This document shows positions 1 through 7,304 of a stretch of DNA of 64,000 bases, piece after piece. Numbering within the stretch: the first letter of the stretch is position 1; every line of letters begins with the position of its first letter. Both the position numbers and the translations under genes were made by a program. The stretch is taken from positions 122,924 to 186,923 of the forward strand of contig NZ_PZJV01000006.1 of NCBI RefSeq assembly GCF_003206155.1, given 5' to 3'. This stretch comes from Salinicola halophilus (GTDB lineage: Bacteria; Pseudomonadota; Gammaproteobacteria; Pseudomonadales; Halomonadaceae). Under the pieces are notes generated by a model. That model saw only the letters and a program-made list of their open reading frames with translations, was not told the DNA's origin and ran no database searches.

Positions 1-126
1 TTAAATGAAAAAAAGCAAAATAATGTAAATGACAAAAGTCAAAACAATGAAGAACAAAAGACAAAAAAGAAAGTTGGTTTTCAGCATTTCGCCTACTATA
101 ACTTAAACAAAAAAGAGGGGTATCCA

Positions 127-603
127 ATGAATATTACAGAGTATGAAACAAAAGTCAGGAAACAGATTTTTGAGCTAAAAGAAAAAAAGAAAGAGGAAAT
201 CTCCGATGAAGACAAAAAAGCAGTCGAGAAGAAAATAGCAAAGTTAAAAGGCGACTTAATAAGCAATGCCGACAATGCTGTATTTAATTACTTAATGGCT
301 AACATTATGTTCGATAATACAGTCAATATGAATCACATAGAAAAAACACAAAGCGCGATAGCAAAAAAACTATTCTTGACTCGACAATCTGTTTCTACAG
401 CATTCAACAAGCTGAGAAGGCTACACATAATCAGTTATAGCACGCAAGGCAATGCTTTTGAGTGGATTCGTATTTCTCCGTTTGTCTGTTGGCAAGGCGA
501 AGCTACTTCGCATTTTTACAAAATGAAGGAACAAAGAGATTTTGCGAGACGACCTTTCGAACAACAGCACGATATACTTAGCAAGAAAAAGGAGGCTGTA
601 TGA
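127..603 (+). CDS. RepL-like winged-helix replication protein (may be longer and partial)
   Basis: Predicted 158 aa with a lysine/glutamate-rich N-terminus. From about residue 55 there is a winged-helix region: a helix-turn-helix around SAIAKKLFLTRQSVSTAFNK, then a wing ending in RISPFVCWQGEA. That pattern is typical of the RepL family of plasmid replication/maintenance proteins, known mostly from small Firmicute plasmids. The ATG at 127 has a GAGGGG Shine-Dalgarno 6 nt upstream. However, the frame is open back to position 1 without a stop, so the protein could begin outside the window. The gene overlaps the next small ORF by ATGA. It could also be a RepL-like regulator without replication activity. 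Confidence 0.6.
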   Translation: MNITEYETKVRKQIFELKEKKKEEISDEDKKAVEKKIAKLKGDLISNADNAVFNYLMANIMFDNTVNMNHIEKTQSAIAKKLFLTRQSVSTAFNKLRRLHIISYSTQGNAFEWIRISPFVCWQGEATSHFYKMKEQRDFARRPFEQQHDILSKKKEAV

Positions 604-776
604 AAGCATCATGCGACTTATTCGGACAACCCCCTTCTGACATTGAAGAAGTAAAAAATAAAAAGGAAGAAGTGCTGAAAGCGGTCGGAAACAACTTTAT
701 TTACTACAATCGGGAGCTGATTTTTGAAAGCAAAAATGAGTTATTGATTGAAGAATTAAAAGAGTTGGAGGATTAA
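600..776 (+). CDS. Small hypothetical protein (58 aa) downstream of the RepL-like gene
   Basis: A 58-residue acidic/lysine-rich ORF from ATG 600 to TAA 776. The start overlaps the upstream stop (ATGA), and a GGAGG Shine-Dalgarno sits at 591-595, so translation is probably coupled to the RepL-like gene. The C-terminal half is predicted helical and very acidic. The stop codon lies in a TTAA palindrome that also supplies the stop of the convergent mobA gene. No family is recognised. Position suggests a role in element maintenance or copy control, which is only a guess. Confidence 0.55.
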   Translation: MKASCDLFGQPPSDIEEVKNKKEEVLKAVGNNFIYYNRELIFESKNELLIEELKELED

Positions 777-2131
777 GGGGCTGGATAATCGAAGCCCTTG
801 CTTCTGCTTTTTTGACGACTTTTTTGTTTTTCTAATCTTGCAATAGCTGAGTCAATTTTTCGACTTTCAGCTTCAAATCTTGATTTTCTTGTCTCGCTTC
901 TTTTATTTCTTTCATTAAAGCGCTTCGCTCTTGTTCTGACACTTTCAAGAGCGTCATTATAGACTCGTCTCGTTTTTCGTATTCTTCTACGAAAGTTTTC
1001 AAAAAAATCATTATCTCTGTATTTGTCTGCTTCATTATTCTTCCCCTTTTTTATTTTGGTAGACATACTTTCTGACCGTTGCTTGTTGCCCCTGTTTTTT
1101 GACATAGAATATAGCTTCGGTTCTCCGGCAAAGTCGAGGCGATAGTTTTGTCGCTGAAATAGAAAAATGCTGTCAGACTGATTACTGCGCCTAGCGCTAG
1201 AAGCGTTATCGAGCCTATCACTGAAAAGAGAATTCCCCCCCTCTTCAGCCTCGCAATACTTTTTCCTGTTTGCTTCTGAACGCTTTCTACACATTGCTTC
1301 GAGTGATTCGCGAGACTTGAAAGCTCTTTCTTCGCGACTGCTGTCGTAGCTCTCAACTCTGTTTGATAGTCTTTCTGACGAGAAGTTATTCGCGTCGAAA
1401 TCTCGCGCATAGATTGCGCCTGTGAGTCTAATGTTTTGCCCGCCAGACGGCGGGACGATACTGATTGATTGTTTTGTTTCACGGGCCACCTCCAATTTTA
1501 GTTTTGTGATTTCCACGAGCAGTTCTTTTCTATTCTTAATTTCACCGTCGACAACCATATTTGTTAAATGCTCGTTCATTGCTTCAACAATTTCTTGCTT
1601 AACCTTCGGCAAATCCTTAGCACTTGTTAACGACTGTTGACGGTTAGGGCTGTTCGGGTCTAAAAAGCCATATTCAGCGTTCACAGCATTTTTCCAAGTG
1701 TCTACGCGGTGCTTATCAACGCGGTGATAATAAGCATTAAGACGCTTGCCAGTGCTCAACTCTTCACCAGCCACCATAAAGTGAAGTTCAACATTCCCTT
1801 TGTCTTCGTGTCGAACCCAAAGCGAAGCATATTGGTCTGGCTCTAAGCCCGGTAACAATGCTTTTTCAAAGTCGCTGATAATTCTTTGCTGTGTATCTTC
1901 CGGGATATCATTCTCTGCGAATGCGAGAACGCCACTTGTGTAGCGTCCGGCAAAGTTCCCTTCTTCGACGACTTGGGACCATAGGTCAACATTTCCGCGC
2001 ACCAGAGACGGCTCCACGGCACGCTGTGAGCCGTTTGAGTCGTGAGAACTGAATAGATAGCCAACCGCATTTTTAACAGCTTGTCTGGGGCGTTTCTGGT
2101 TAGCACCGTGGCGGAATAACTTGACTATCAT
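773..2131 (-). CDS. mobA: ColE1/MbeA-type relaxase (MOBP5-like)
   Basis: 452 aa. The N-terminal about 170 residues align by eye with ColE1 MbeA relaxases: MIVKLF start, catalytic-tyrosine motif RYTSGVLAF (Tyr64), then RHEDKGNVELHF (His108, Glu115, His117) and the TGKRLNAYYHRVDK segment. ColE1-type enzymes usually have H-E-N at these last positions, so the third ligand is His here. The enzyme would nick oriT and stay bound to the transferred strand during mobilization. ATG 2131 overlaps the mobC stop (ATGA). The C-terminal half is low-complexity and charged, as expected where two other genes are encoded in an alternative frame (mbeB-like 1051-1482, mbeD-like 832-1035). Confidence 0.85.
   Translation of the reverse strand: MIVKLFRHGANQKRPRQAVKNAVGYLFSSHDSNGSQRAVEPSLVRGNVDLWSQVVEEGNFAGRYTSGVLAFAENDIPEDTQQRIISDFEKALLPGLEPDQYASLWVRHEDKGNVELHFMVAGEELSTGKRLNAYYHRVDKHRVDTWKNAVNAEYGFLDPNSPNRQQSLTSAKDLPKVKQEIVEAMNEHLTNMVVDGEIKNRKELLVEITKLKLEVARETKQSISIVPPSGGQNIRLTGAIYARDFDANNFSSERLSNRVESYDSSREERAFKSRESLEAMCRKRSEANRKKYCEAEEGGNSLFSDRLDNASSARRSNQSDSIFLFQRQNYRLDFAGEPKLYSMSKNRGNKQRSESMSTKIKKGKNNEADKYRDNDFFENFRRRIRKTRRVYNDALESVRTRAKRFNERNKRSETRKSRFEAESRKIDSAIARLEKQKSRQKSRSKGFDYPAP
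832..1035 (-). CDS. MbeD-like mobilization protein nested in mobA
   Basis: 67 aa, almost entirely predicted coiled coil (heptad-rich, ending KLKVEKLTQLLQD), the size and character of ColE1 MbeD. It lies wholly inside mobA in another frame, the same alternative frame as the mbeB-like gene, 15 nt after that gene ends. The ATG at 1035 is preceded by a GGGGAAG Shine-Dalgarno at normal spacing. ColE1 has the same arrangement, with mbeB and mbeD embedded in mbeA, so this is unlikely to be a chance ORF. In ColE1, MbeD has been linked to entry exclusion and mobilization. Confidence 0.7.
   Translation of the reverse strand: MKQTNTEIMIFLKTFVEEYEKRDESIMTLLKVSEQERSALMKEIKEARQENQDLKLKVEKLTQLLQD
1051..1482 (-). 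CDS. MbeB-like membrane mobilization protein nested in mobA
   Basis: 143 aa, read inside mobA in another frame. The start is GTG 1482, preceded by a perfect GGAGGT (1488-1493) with 5-nt spacing, which strongly supports translation. Residues 1-75 are helical and rich in Ser/Gln/Lys. A single hydrophobic segment (about 82-110, GGILFSVIGSITLLALGAV...) follows, then a short tail with two cysteines. This matches ColE1 MbeB (helical N-terminus, C-terminal membrane anchor), which helps the relaxosome associate with the membrane. The C-terminal tail is longer than I would expect. Family assignment rests on position and architecture, not strong sequence identity. Confidence 0.7.
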   Translation of the reverse strand: MKQNNQSVSSRRLAGKTLDSQAQSMREISTRITSRQKDYQTELRATTAVAKKELSSLANHSKQCVESVQKQTGKSIARLKRGGILFSVIGSITLLALGAVISLTAFFYFSDKTIASTLPENRSYILCQKTGATSNGQKVCLPK

Positions 2132-2436
2132 TTCAATAACTCCAACTGGCTTTCAATCTCTTGAAGCTGTTGAAGCACTGCGAAAGCATTAAAGTCAAAA
2201 CCGCTTTTTTTGTTTTCATTCGCTAATCGAGCGATTTGATTTATGTTGTTGCCGATTCTTGCCAACTCCCTGATTAACTCAGGGTCGGCTTTTGGAATTG
2301 GCTTTCTTGATTTTGATTTATTACCAAGCGCCAATTCTCTTAACCAAACAGCAACTTTCAAACCATTCGAGTTTTCGATGATTTGGTTTTTTTCGATTTT
2401 GGATAATCTAATTTTTACTGACTCTGTTCTCTTCAT
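2128..2436 (-). CDS. mobC: MobC/MbeC-like relaxosome accessory protein
   Basis: 102 aa. The N-terminus (KRTESVKIRLSKIEKNQI) has ribbon-helix-helix character. It is followed by the signature ELARIGNNINQIARLANE found in MobC/MbeC proteins, which bind oriT and help melt it for the relaxase. ATG 2436 has a strong GGAGGT Shine-Dalgarno. The stop overlaps the mobA start by 4 nt, so the two are translationally coupled. The oriT candidate lies immediately upstream, the standard order in ColE1-type cassettes. Confidence 0.85.
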   Translation of the reverse strand: MKRTESVKIRLSKIEKNQIIENSNGLKVAVWLRELALGNKSKSRKPIPKADPELIRELARIGNNINQIARLANENKKSGFDFNAFAVLQQLQEIESQLELLK

Positions 2437-2465
2437 ATAACCACCTCCGTGTGATTGTTGTTATT

Positions 2466-2570
2466 GTTTTGGGGGTCTTGGGGGCGAAGCCCCTGAGCAA
2501 GCACACTGAGATAACCGAGCGAAGCGAGGGGTCTCTGTGTATGCTTGCTTTAACCCGCAATTATATTATA
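2466..2570 (-). other. oriT region of the element, with pMB1/ColE1-like nic segment
   Basis: Plus strand 2537-2558 reads GTGTATGCTTGCTTTAACCC and is close to the pMB1/ColE1 nic region (GTGTATACTGGCTTAAC). The nick would be expected just before CTTTAAC, about 2547. Inverted repeats flank it: AGCAAGCA and TGCTTGCT around a GC-rich core, and a GGGGCGAAGCCCC hairpin nearer mobC. A TATAAT-like -10 on the minus strand (2565-2570) may drive mobC-mobA. The location directly upstream of mobC supports the call. Confidence 0.7.
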
Positions 2571-2651
2571 ACATAAAAGACAATTATTTTCATTTTATTA
2601 AAACTTAAACGATCACTTCCTGAACCCAACTGACAAAATGGTAAGAAAATA

Positions 2652-3557
2652 ATGCAAAAATATATCTTATATGCCAATTACCTTGGTAAGCATGCAGAAG
2701 TAGAAATAAAAGAAGAAGAATATCATTCCGCAAAAAAAGGAATGAGCTTTTTTAAGCACTCATTGAGAGCGGAAACTAATTTCGATATAACATTCAAAAT
2801 GTTTATGGAGGCCGAAAGGGAAATACTTAACATAGCTTCAAAAAACTCTTTCTATCATATCATTACCCCTGAAAAATTTTATGAATATAGAGTGTTAATG
2901 AATGCTAGAATTAACGCTCTGTTGCTATCCGCAAGATTTTATCTTGATAAAATCGAGTCACAGGTCGAAAAGACACTTGGCAAAGATTCAAAATCAGAAT
3001 TAAAGTCTTTTATTTCTGAGCAATACGATAACTGTAAATACTATAGACTAATGTTCAAGCTGAGGAACTATGTCGCCCACGGTGAACAGCCTGTGCATAG
3101 AATTATACTGCCCTCGGGCTGGGACCAAAATCGAGAGCATATGGAGTGCCGTTGTGAGATATATGCTGAGAAGGAGGCTCTGTTAGAAAACAATCAATTT
3201 ACGGAAAAATTTCTCGAAAGTCACAATGATAAAATAGATTTAATGCTCGCCTCAAAAAAATTTATTAAATCATTATTTCTGATACTAGAAAGATATCGAA
3301 AAATGCGAGCTTCGAAACAATCGGACTATAACAACTGTATTACTCGGCTAATAGACGATTATAGGGTGCATGAGCCTAAAATCGGTAGGCAGACACCTCT
3401 GACCCTGCGTAAGATAAATTCCGAGGGCGTAGAGACTGAAAAGCTTTTAATACATAGCAACCAAATTGACATATGTCGTATGCTTGAAGAACAAAACCGA
3501 TTTCTAAACGCTATCGACAGCAAACACGTTTCTAGCAAGGTATATTCCACCCCTTAG
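2652..3557 (+). CDS. Unknown cargo protein with HEPN-like R-x4-H motif
   Basis: 301 aa, not recognised as a named family. Mostly helical and charged. Residues 137-144 read LRNYVAHG, so Arg138-Asn139...His143 fits the R(N)-x4-H signature of HEPN-domain ribonucleases and related RNA-binding proteins, within a helical context of about residues 80-145. No signal peptide or membrane span is seen. It is the only non-mobility gene on the visible part of the element, sitting between oriT and the recombinase where IMEs often carry defence or toxin cargo. ATG 2652 has only a weak ribosome site. A HEPN-type defence nuclease is a hypothesis; other helical AHG-containing proteins remain possible. Confidence 0.5.
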   Translation: MQKYILYANYLGKHAEVEIKEEEYHSAKKGMSFFKHSLRAETNFDITFKMFMEAEREILNIASKNSFYHIITPEKFYEYRVLMNARINALLLSARFYLDKIESQVEKTLGKDSKSELKSFISEQYDNCKYYRLMFKLRNYVAHGEQPVHRIILPSGWDQNREHMECRCEIYAEKEALLENNQFTEKFLESHNDKIDLMLASKKFIKSLFLILERYRKMRASKQSDYNNCITRLIDDYRVHEPKIGRQTPLTLRKINSEGVETEKLLIHSNQIDICRMLEEQNRFLNAIDSKHVSSKVYSTP

Positions 3558-3565
3558 CAAGAAGC

Positions 3566-5206
3566 TTAGCAAAGGTCATTGTAATTATATATATCAAAAT
3601 CTTTAAGCGGGTGTCGCAAACTAAAACTTACTCCGTAAACACCCGCAAAAACACCGTCTCGCTTGATAGTCATTTTCAAACTTCGACCTAAATGTTTTTG
3701 ATACTCGAAGTGAAAAGTATAACCGTTTTGCTTAAAAAATCTGTTAATACGCTGACGGCCTTTTTCCGAGTTCAGCAAATCGAGAAATTGGTTAAAATCG
3801 ACAGCATTCAATGTTTCTCTTTCTTCAACTTTAAGCAAATTGAATTCATTTTCGAGCCTCTCAACTTTGTCCTCAGCTTCACCAAGCTGTTTAAGTATAG
3901 TTGTGGGTATACGACCCTGAAAACTTCCGACAGACTCTGTTAGGTTAGTCAAAAAGGACTTTGCTTTTGCCAATTCATTCGCTTTATTTTCAATGTTTTT
4001 ATCAGCCGTTTTCTGCTTTTTTAGAATATCTAAAAATAGAATATCAGACGCATACCAGTTTTTAACTTGTTCTACATTGGCATTTTCCATTTTTTCTGCC
4101 AAGCCGTATTCGACATTGTAGAAATAAAGCCCTCTCAAATAATTAAGCAAAACCCCTATAGCATAATCAAAACGAAATGCTTGGTCGTAGCAACTAAACC
4201 CCGATTCTGTCTTGTTAGTACAACCGGCGTAGCAGTACTGAATGCCTTTAGGATTTTTCCCGCGATAAAAACGCATTGATTCGCCACAGCAGGAGCACTT
4301 TATACAGTGCTTAAAAATATTCAAACTACCTGTGCTTTCGTTACCATAGTACGTTTTTGTAGCTCTAACTTTCATAGCTTCAACTGCTTCATAAAAAACA
4401 GATTCGCTGATTATTTTTGGATAATAATCTTCAATATTTTCTTCAAAAACTTTTTTGCCGTCCTCTTTAACCTGTGCTCTGTAAGTTCCTATGACATATT
4501 TGTTCACTAAAAGCTGATGAACATTTCTATGCGACCATTTTTTCTTAGCTGTTTTATTCAACTCTTTAATAGACTTTGAAACTCCAACATATTTTAGGCT
4601 TTCAAAAAGCTGTCTGATTTCCTCAGCTTCTTCTTCGACAATAACAAACTGACCATTTTCTACTCTTAACCCATACGGCGTGTTTTGGTATGTGCTGAAA
4701 ACTTTTTTCTCTTCCTTAGCCAACTTCCTTGCATTTCGCCAAGCAGATTTCCGGCGTTTTGACTTAATTTCACTTTCTTCATTCGCTCTTTTTGCGATTA
4801 AACCAATCATTAAGTAATTTTCAAGATCGCGACTTTTATCTTCTAATGAATAAAGCTTTTCGTCGCTTGTCGTATAAATCTGTATACCTTTTTCTAAAAT
4901 CGCATAGAGCTGAGAAGCTGTTTTGTTTAGTGCCTGACGAGATATTCTGTCGATACTTTCGATTACCAGATAATCACCTGCTGAAATGACACCGTTTTCA
5001 ATCATTTCAAGGATTTCTTTAAAACGACCACGCTTGATATTATCGCCTTTGAAGCTTGATACGCCTTCGTCGACAAAGACTTCTTCAATCCCGGCACCAA
5101 ATTTTTCAGAAAATAATGTTAGCGGGCTAACTTGCCTGTCGACTGAATCGCCTTTGGCTTGAATCGCTGACGAATAGCGAACGTATGCATAAGCTTTTCT
5201 GGTCAT
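3566..5206 (-). CDS. Large serine recombinase (element integrase)
   Basis: 546 aa. The N-terminal resolvase domain shows the catalytic YVRYSS motif (Ser12), DEGVSSFKGDN, and the SIDRISRQ arginine motif. A recombinase domain follows (about 165-260, NTPYGLRVENG...RNVHQLLVNKYVIGTYRA), then a zinc-ribbon (about 295-335, CIKCSCCGESM ... CYAGC ... FSC) and a coiled-coil segment (about 395-455). This is the architecture of large serine integrases, which join attP to attB without needing long homology. It is the last gene before the right junction in comM, as expected of an integrase next to its attachment site. The start is 3 nt after the stop of truncated comM and has a poor Shine-Dalgarno, suggesting coupled translation. 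Confidence 0.93.
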   Translation of the reverse strand: MTRKAYAYVRYSSAIQAKGDSVDRQVSPLTLFSEKFGAGIEEVFVDEGVSSFKGDNIKRGRFKEILEMIENGVISAGDYLVIESIDRISRQALNKTASQLYAILEKGIQIYTTSDEKLYSLEDKSRDLENYLMIGLIAKRANEESEIKSKRRKSAWRNARKLAKEEKKVFSTYQNTPYGLRVENGQFVIVEEEAEEIRQLFESLKYVGVSKSIKELNKTAKKKWSHRNVHQLLVNKYVIGTYRAQVKEDGKKVFEENIEDYYPKIISESVFYEAVEAMKVRATKTYYGNESTGSLNIFKHCIKCSCCGESMRFYRGKNPKGIQYCYAGCTNKTESGFSCYDQAFRFDYAIGVLLNYLRGLYFYNVEYGLAEKMENANVEQVKNWYASDILFLDILKKQKTADKNIENKANELAKAKSFLTNLTESVGSFQGRIPTTILKQLGEAEDKVERLENEFNLLKVEERETLNAVDFNQFLDLLNSEKGRQRINRFFKQNGYTFHFEYQKHLGRSLKMTIKRDGVFAGVYGVSFSLRHPLKDFDIYNYNDLC

Positions 5207-5209
5207 TTT

Positions 5210-6208
5210 TTAACCACTTTCACTAAAAGTTTGATAATAGCACACTCCCTTCTCCATCGGCTCACGCAGGACTTCCAGCACGTGGCGGTCGAACTCCGGC
5301 AGCTCGTCGAGAAACAGCACACCCTCGTGGGCCAGCGAAATCTCCCCCGGGCGCGGCTTCGAACCGCCCCCGACCAGCGCGACGCTGCTCGACGTATGGT
5401 GCGGGTTGCGAAACGGTCGCTGGCCCCAGCGATCCATGATGGAAAGCCCGCACACGGAGCGCACTGCCGCCACTTCGAGAGCTTCGTCCCGCGTCAGCGG
5501 TGGAAGGATGCCCGCCAGTCGGCTCGCCAGCATCGTCTTGCCGGTGCCCGGCGGACCGGCAAAAAGCAGATTGTGGCCGCCGGCCGCTGCGACCTCCAGC
5601 GCTCGACGCGCCTGATGCTGACCCTTGACGTCCGCCATGTCGGGTTGCGGAGGCGGCTGGGTCAGACGTGCGCCAAACTGGTGCGGCGCAATCTTTTCGC
5701 GCCCGAGCAGATGGGCTACCACCTCGAGGAGATGACCCACGGCGAAGACCTCGACGCCGTCGGCCAGCGCCGCCTCGTCAGCGTTGGCCGACGGCACCAT
5801 CAGCGCCCGCGACTCGCGTCTCGCCGCCAGCGCCGTGGGAAGAACGCCGGTGACACTTCGGAGCGTCCCGTCCAGCGCGAGTTCGCCGACCACTTCGAGG
5901 CGTTCGGCCGCCTCCACCGGGATCTGGCCGGACGCCATGAGAATGCCGAGGGCGATCGGCAAATCGAAGCGCCCGCCGTCCTTGGGCAGGTCGGCGGGCG
6001 CGAGATTGAGGGTGATACGTCGAGAGGGAAATTCGAAGCCGGCGTTGATCAATGCGCTGCGAACGCGCTCCCGGCTCTCCTTCACCGCGGTTTCAGGCAG
6101 TCCCACCAGGGTAAGCCCGGGCAGGCCGTTACTGAGATGGACTTCGATCAACACCTCGGGTGCTTCGAGTCCGAGACTCGCCCGCGTCCGCACGATTGCC
6201 AGCGTCAT
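5210..6208 (-). pseudogene. comM: ComM (YifB) AAA+ Mg-chelatase-like protein, truncated by the element
   Basis: The intact family is about 500 aa; here only about the first 320 host residues remain. Present are the N-terminal Lon-protease-like domain ([18 protein letters not shown]...), Walker [14 protein letters not shown], the [17 protein letters not shown] segment, and Walker [14 protein letters not shown]. The frame then enters the element, adds about ten foreign residues and stops at 5210. The arginine-finger region and C-terminal Mg-chelatase domain are lost. Start chosen at ATG 6208 (GGGAGG Shine-Dalgarno), seven codons inside the longest frame. ComM is a hexameric helicase that aids branch migration in natural transformation, so this strain is probably impaired unless the element excises. 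Confidence 0.9.
5236..5252. other. Element-chromosome junction (att site) inside comM
   Basis: On the minus strand, comM coding sequence runs to EPMEKG (codons near 5247-5264). It then turns into AT-rich sequence encoding [11 protein letters not shown], which does not match the usual ComM continuation (REPLE-S/T-G-x-V-T-I-S-R-A). Base composition also changes here. The exact crossover dinucleotide cannot be set without the second junction or an empty-site genome. Confidence 0.7.
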
Positions 6209-6361
6209 GCCGCCTCCCTTGAAAGCCAACCTGGGCGACTGCCGCAGGCGATGCGGGGCAACCCCCCGTCCAGTAACCGTCGATTACCGGATTATCGCCT
6301 CGATGACTTCAAGCTTTAGCGCAATGTTGCCGGTGTCTTTCGCGCAGAGTATCCGGTGTCC

Positions 6362-6691
6362 TTAGCGTGGCGTGTCCGGTGTTCCGTCCGAAGAGCCATC
6401 CAGATCGTCATGAACGGGCGTCGGCGGCGCGGGCTGGGCGGCACGCTCGCTCTGGATCGTGTTCTCCAGCGCAGAAACCTGCTCCTCCAGCGCTTCGACG
6501 CGCTCACGGGTGCGCTGCAGTACTTCCATCATGATGTCGAAGTCTTCGCGCGAGACGATCTCCATGCGCTCCATGGCGCCGCGGAGGACTCCCTGAACGT
6601 TGCGTTGAATGTCGCCGGGCGCACCGGACGCGCCCTGCAGCCGATCCCCCAACTGCTTGGCCAGACGTTCGAATCGATCCTGTGCCGACAT
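6362..6691 (-). CDS. ubiK: Ubiquinone biosynthesis accessory factor UbiK (YqiC/BMFP)
   Basis: 109 aa from ATG 6691, preceded by GGAGAG. The N-terminus (MSAQDRFERLAKQLGDRL) and the helical block with RTRERVEALEEQVSALE match the BMFP/UbiK family. These are small trimeric coiled-coil, membrane-associated proteins that support the aerobic Ubi hydroxylase complex. The C-terminus is a Pro/Asp-rich tail. A longer frame starting at 6799 was rejected because its extra residues are unlike the family. The gene is divergent from glnK and shares its upstream region. ubiI and ubiH lie 53 kb away in this window. Confidence 0.88.
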   Translation of the reverse strand: MSAQDRFERLAKQLGDRLQGASGAPGDIQRNVQGVLRGAMERMEIVSREDFDIMMEVLQRTRERVEALEEQVSALENTIQSERAAQPAPPTPVHDDLDGSSDGTPDTPR

Positions 6692-6782
6692 GCTGTTCTC
6701 TCCGTGAAAAAGGTCTCCACATAGCATACGCAAAGTGGGCAGGTTGCGCTTGCGCTCAAAAAGTGCACACCCGAATCCCTTC

Positions 6783-6832
6783 TCACTGATTTGGTGCATC
6801 GAGCGGGCGAGCCGTTTGCACCGCTATGGGGC
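6783..6832 (+). promoter_or_regulatory. Two NtrC-like enhancer sites upstream of glnK-amtB
   Basis: Consensus used: GCACC-N5-GGTGC. Site 6818-6832 is GCACC-GCTAT-GGGGC, one mismatch. Site 6783-6797 is TCACT-GATTT-GGTGC, a full right half and a weaker left half. Their centres are 35 bp apart, roughly on the same helix face, and about 85-120 bp upstream of the predicted sigma54 start. Confidence 0.55.
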
Positions 6833-6862
6833 GCCTACGCCGCATTGCCGATAGGCATATGA

Positions 6863-7279
<417 letters not shown>

Positions 7280-7304
7280 CGGCGCGGAACGAGGAGAAAG
7301 AAGA

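Larger units (their letters stand above)
1..5241. mobile_element. Integrative mobilizable element inserted in comM (right part; left end outside window)
   Basis: The whole segment is visibly AT-rich with A/T-ending codons, in sharp contrast to the GC-rich DNA that follows. It carries a replication-type protein, a ColE1-type mobilization cassette with oriT, a cargo gene and a large serine recombinase. No conjugative transfer (T4SS) genes are present, so the element would need a helper. Its right end interrupts comM at about 5240. The left junction and the displaced comM 3' end must lie upstream of position 1. Assigning it as an IME rather than an integrated plasmid rests on the recombinase placed at the element end, which is inference. 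Confidence 0.85.
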
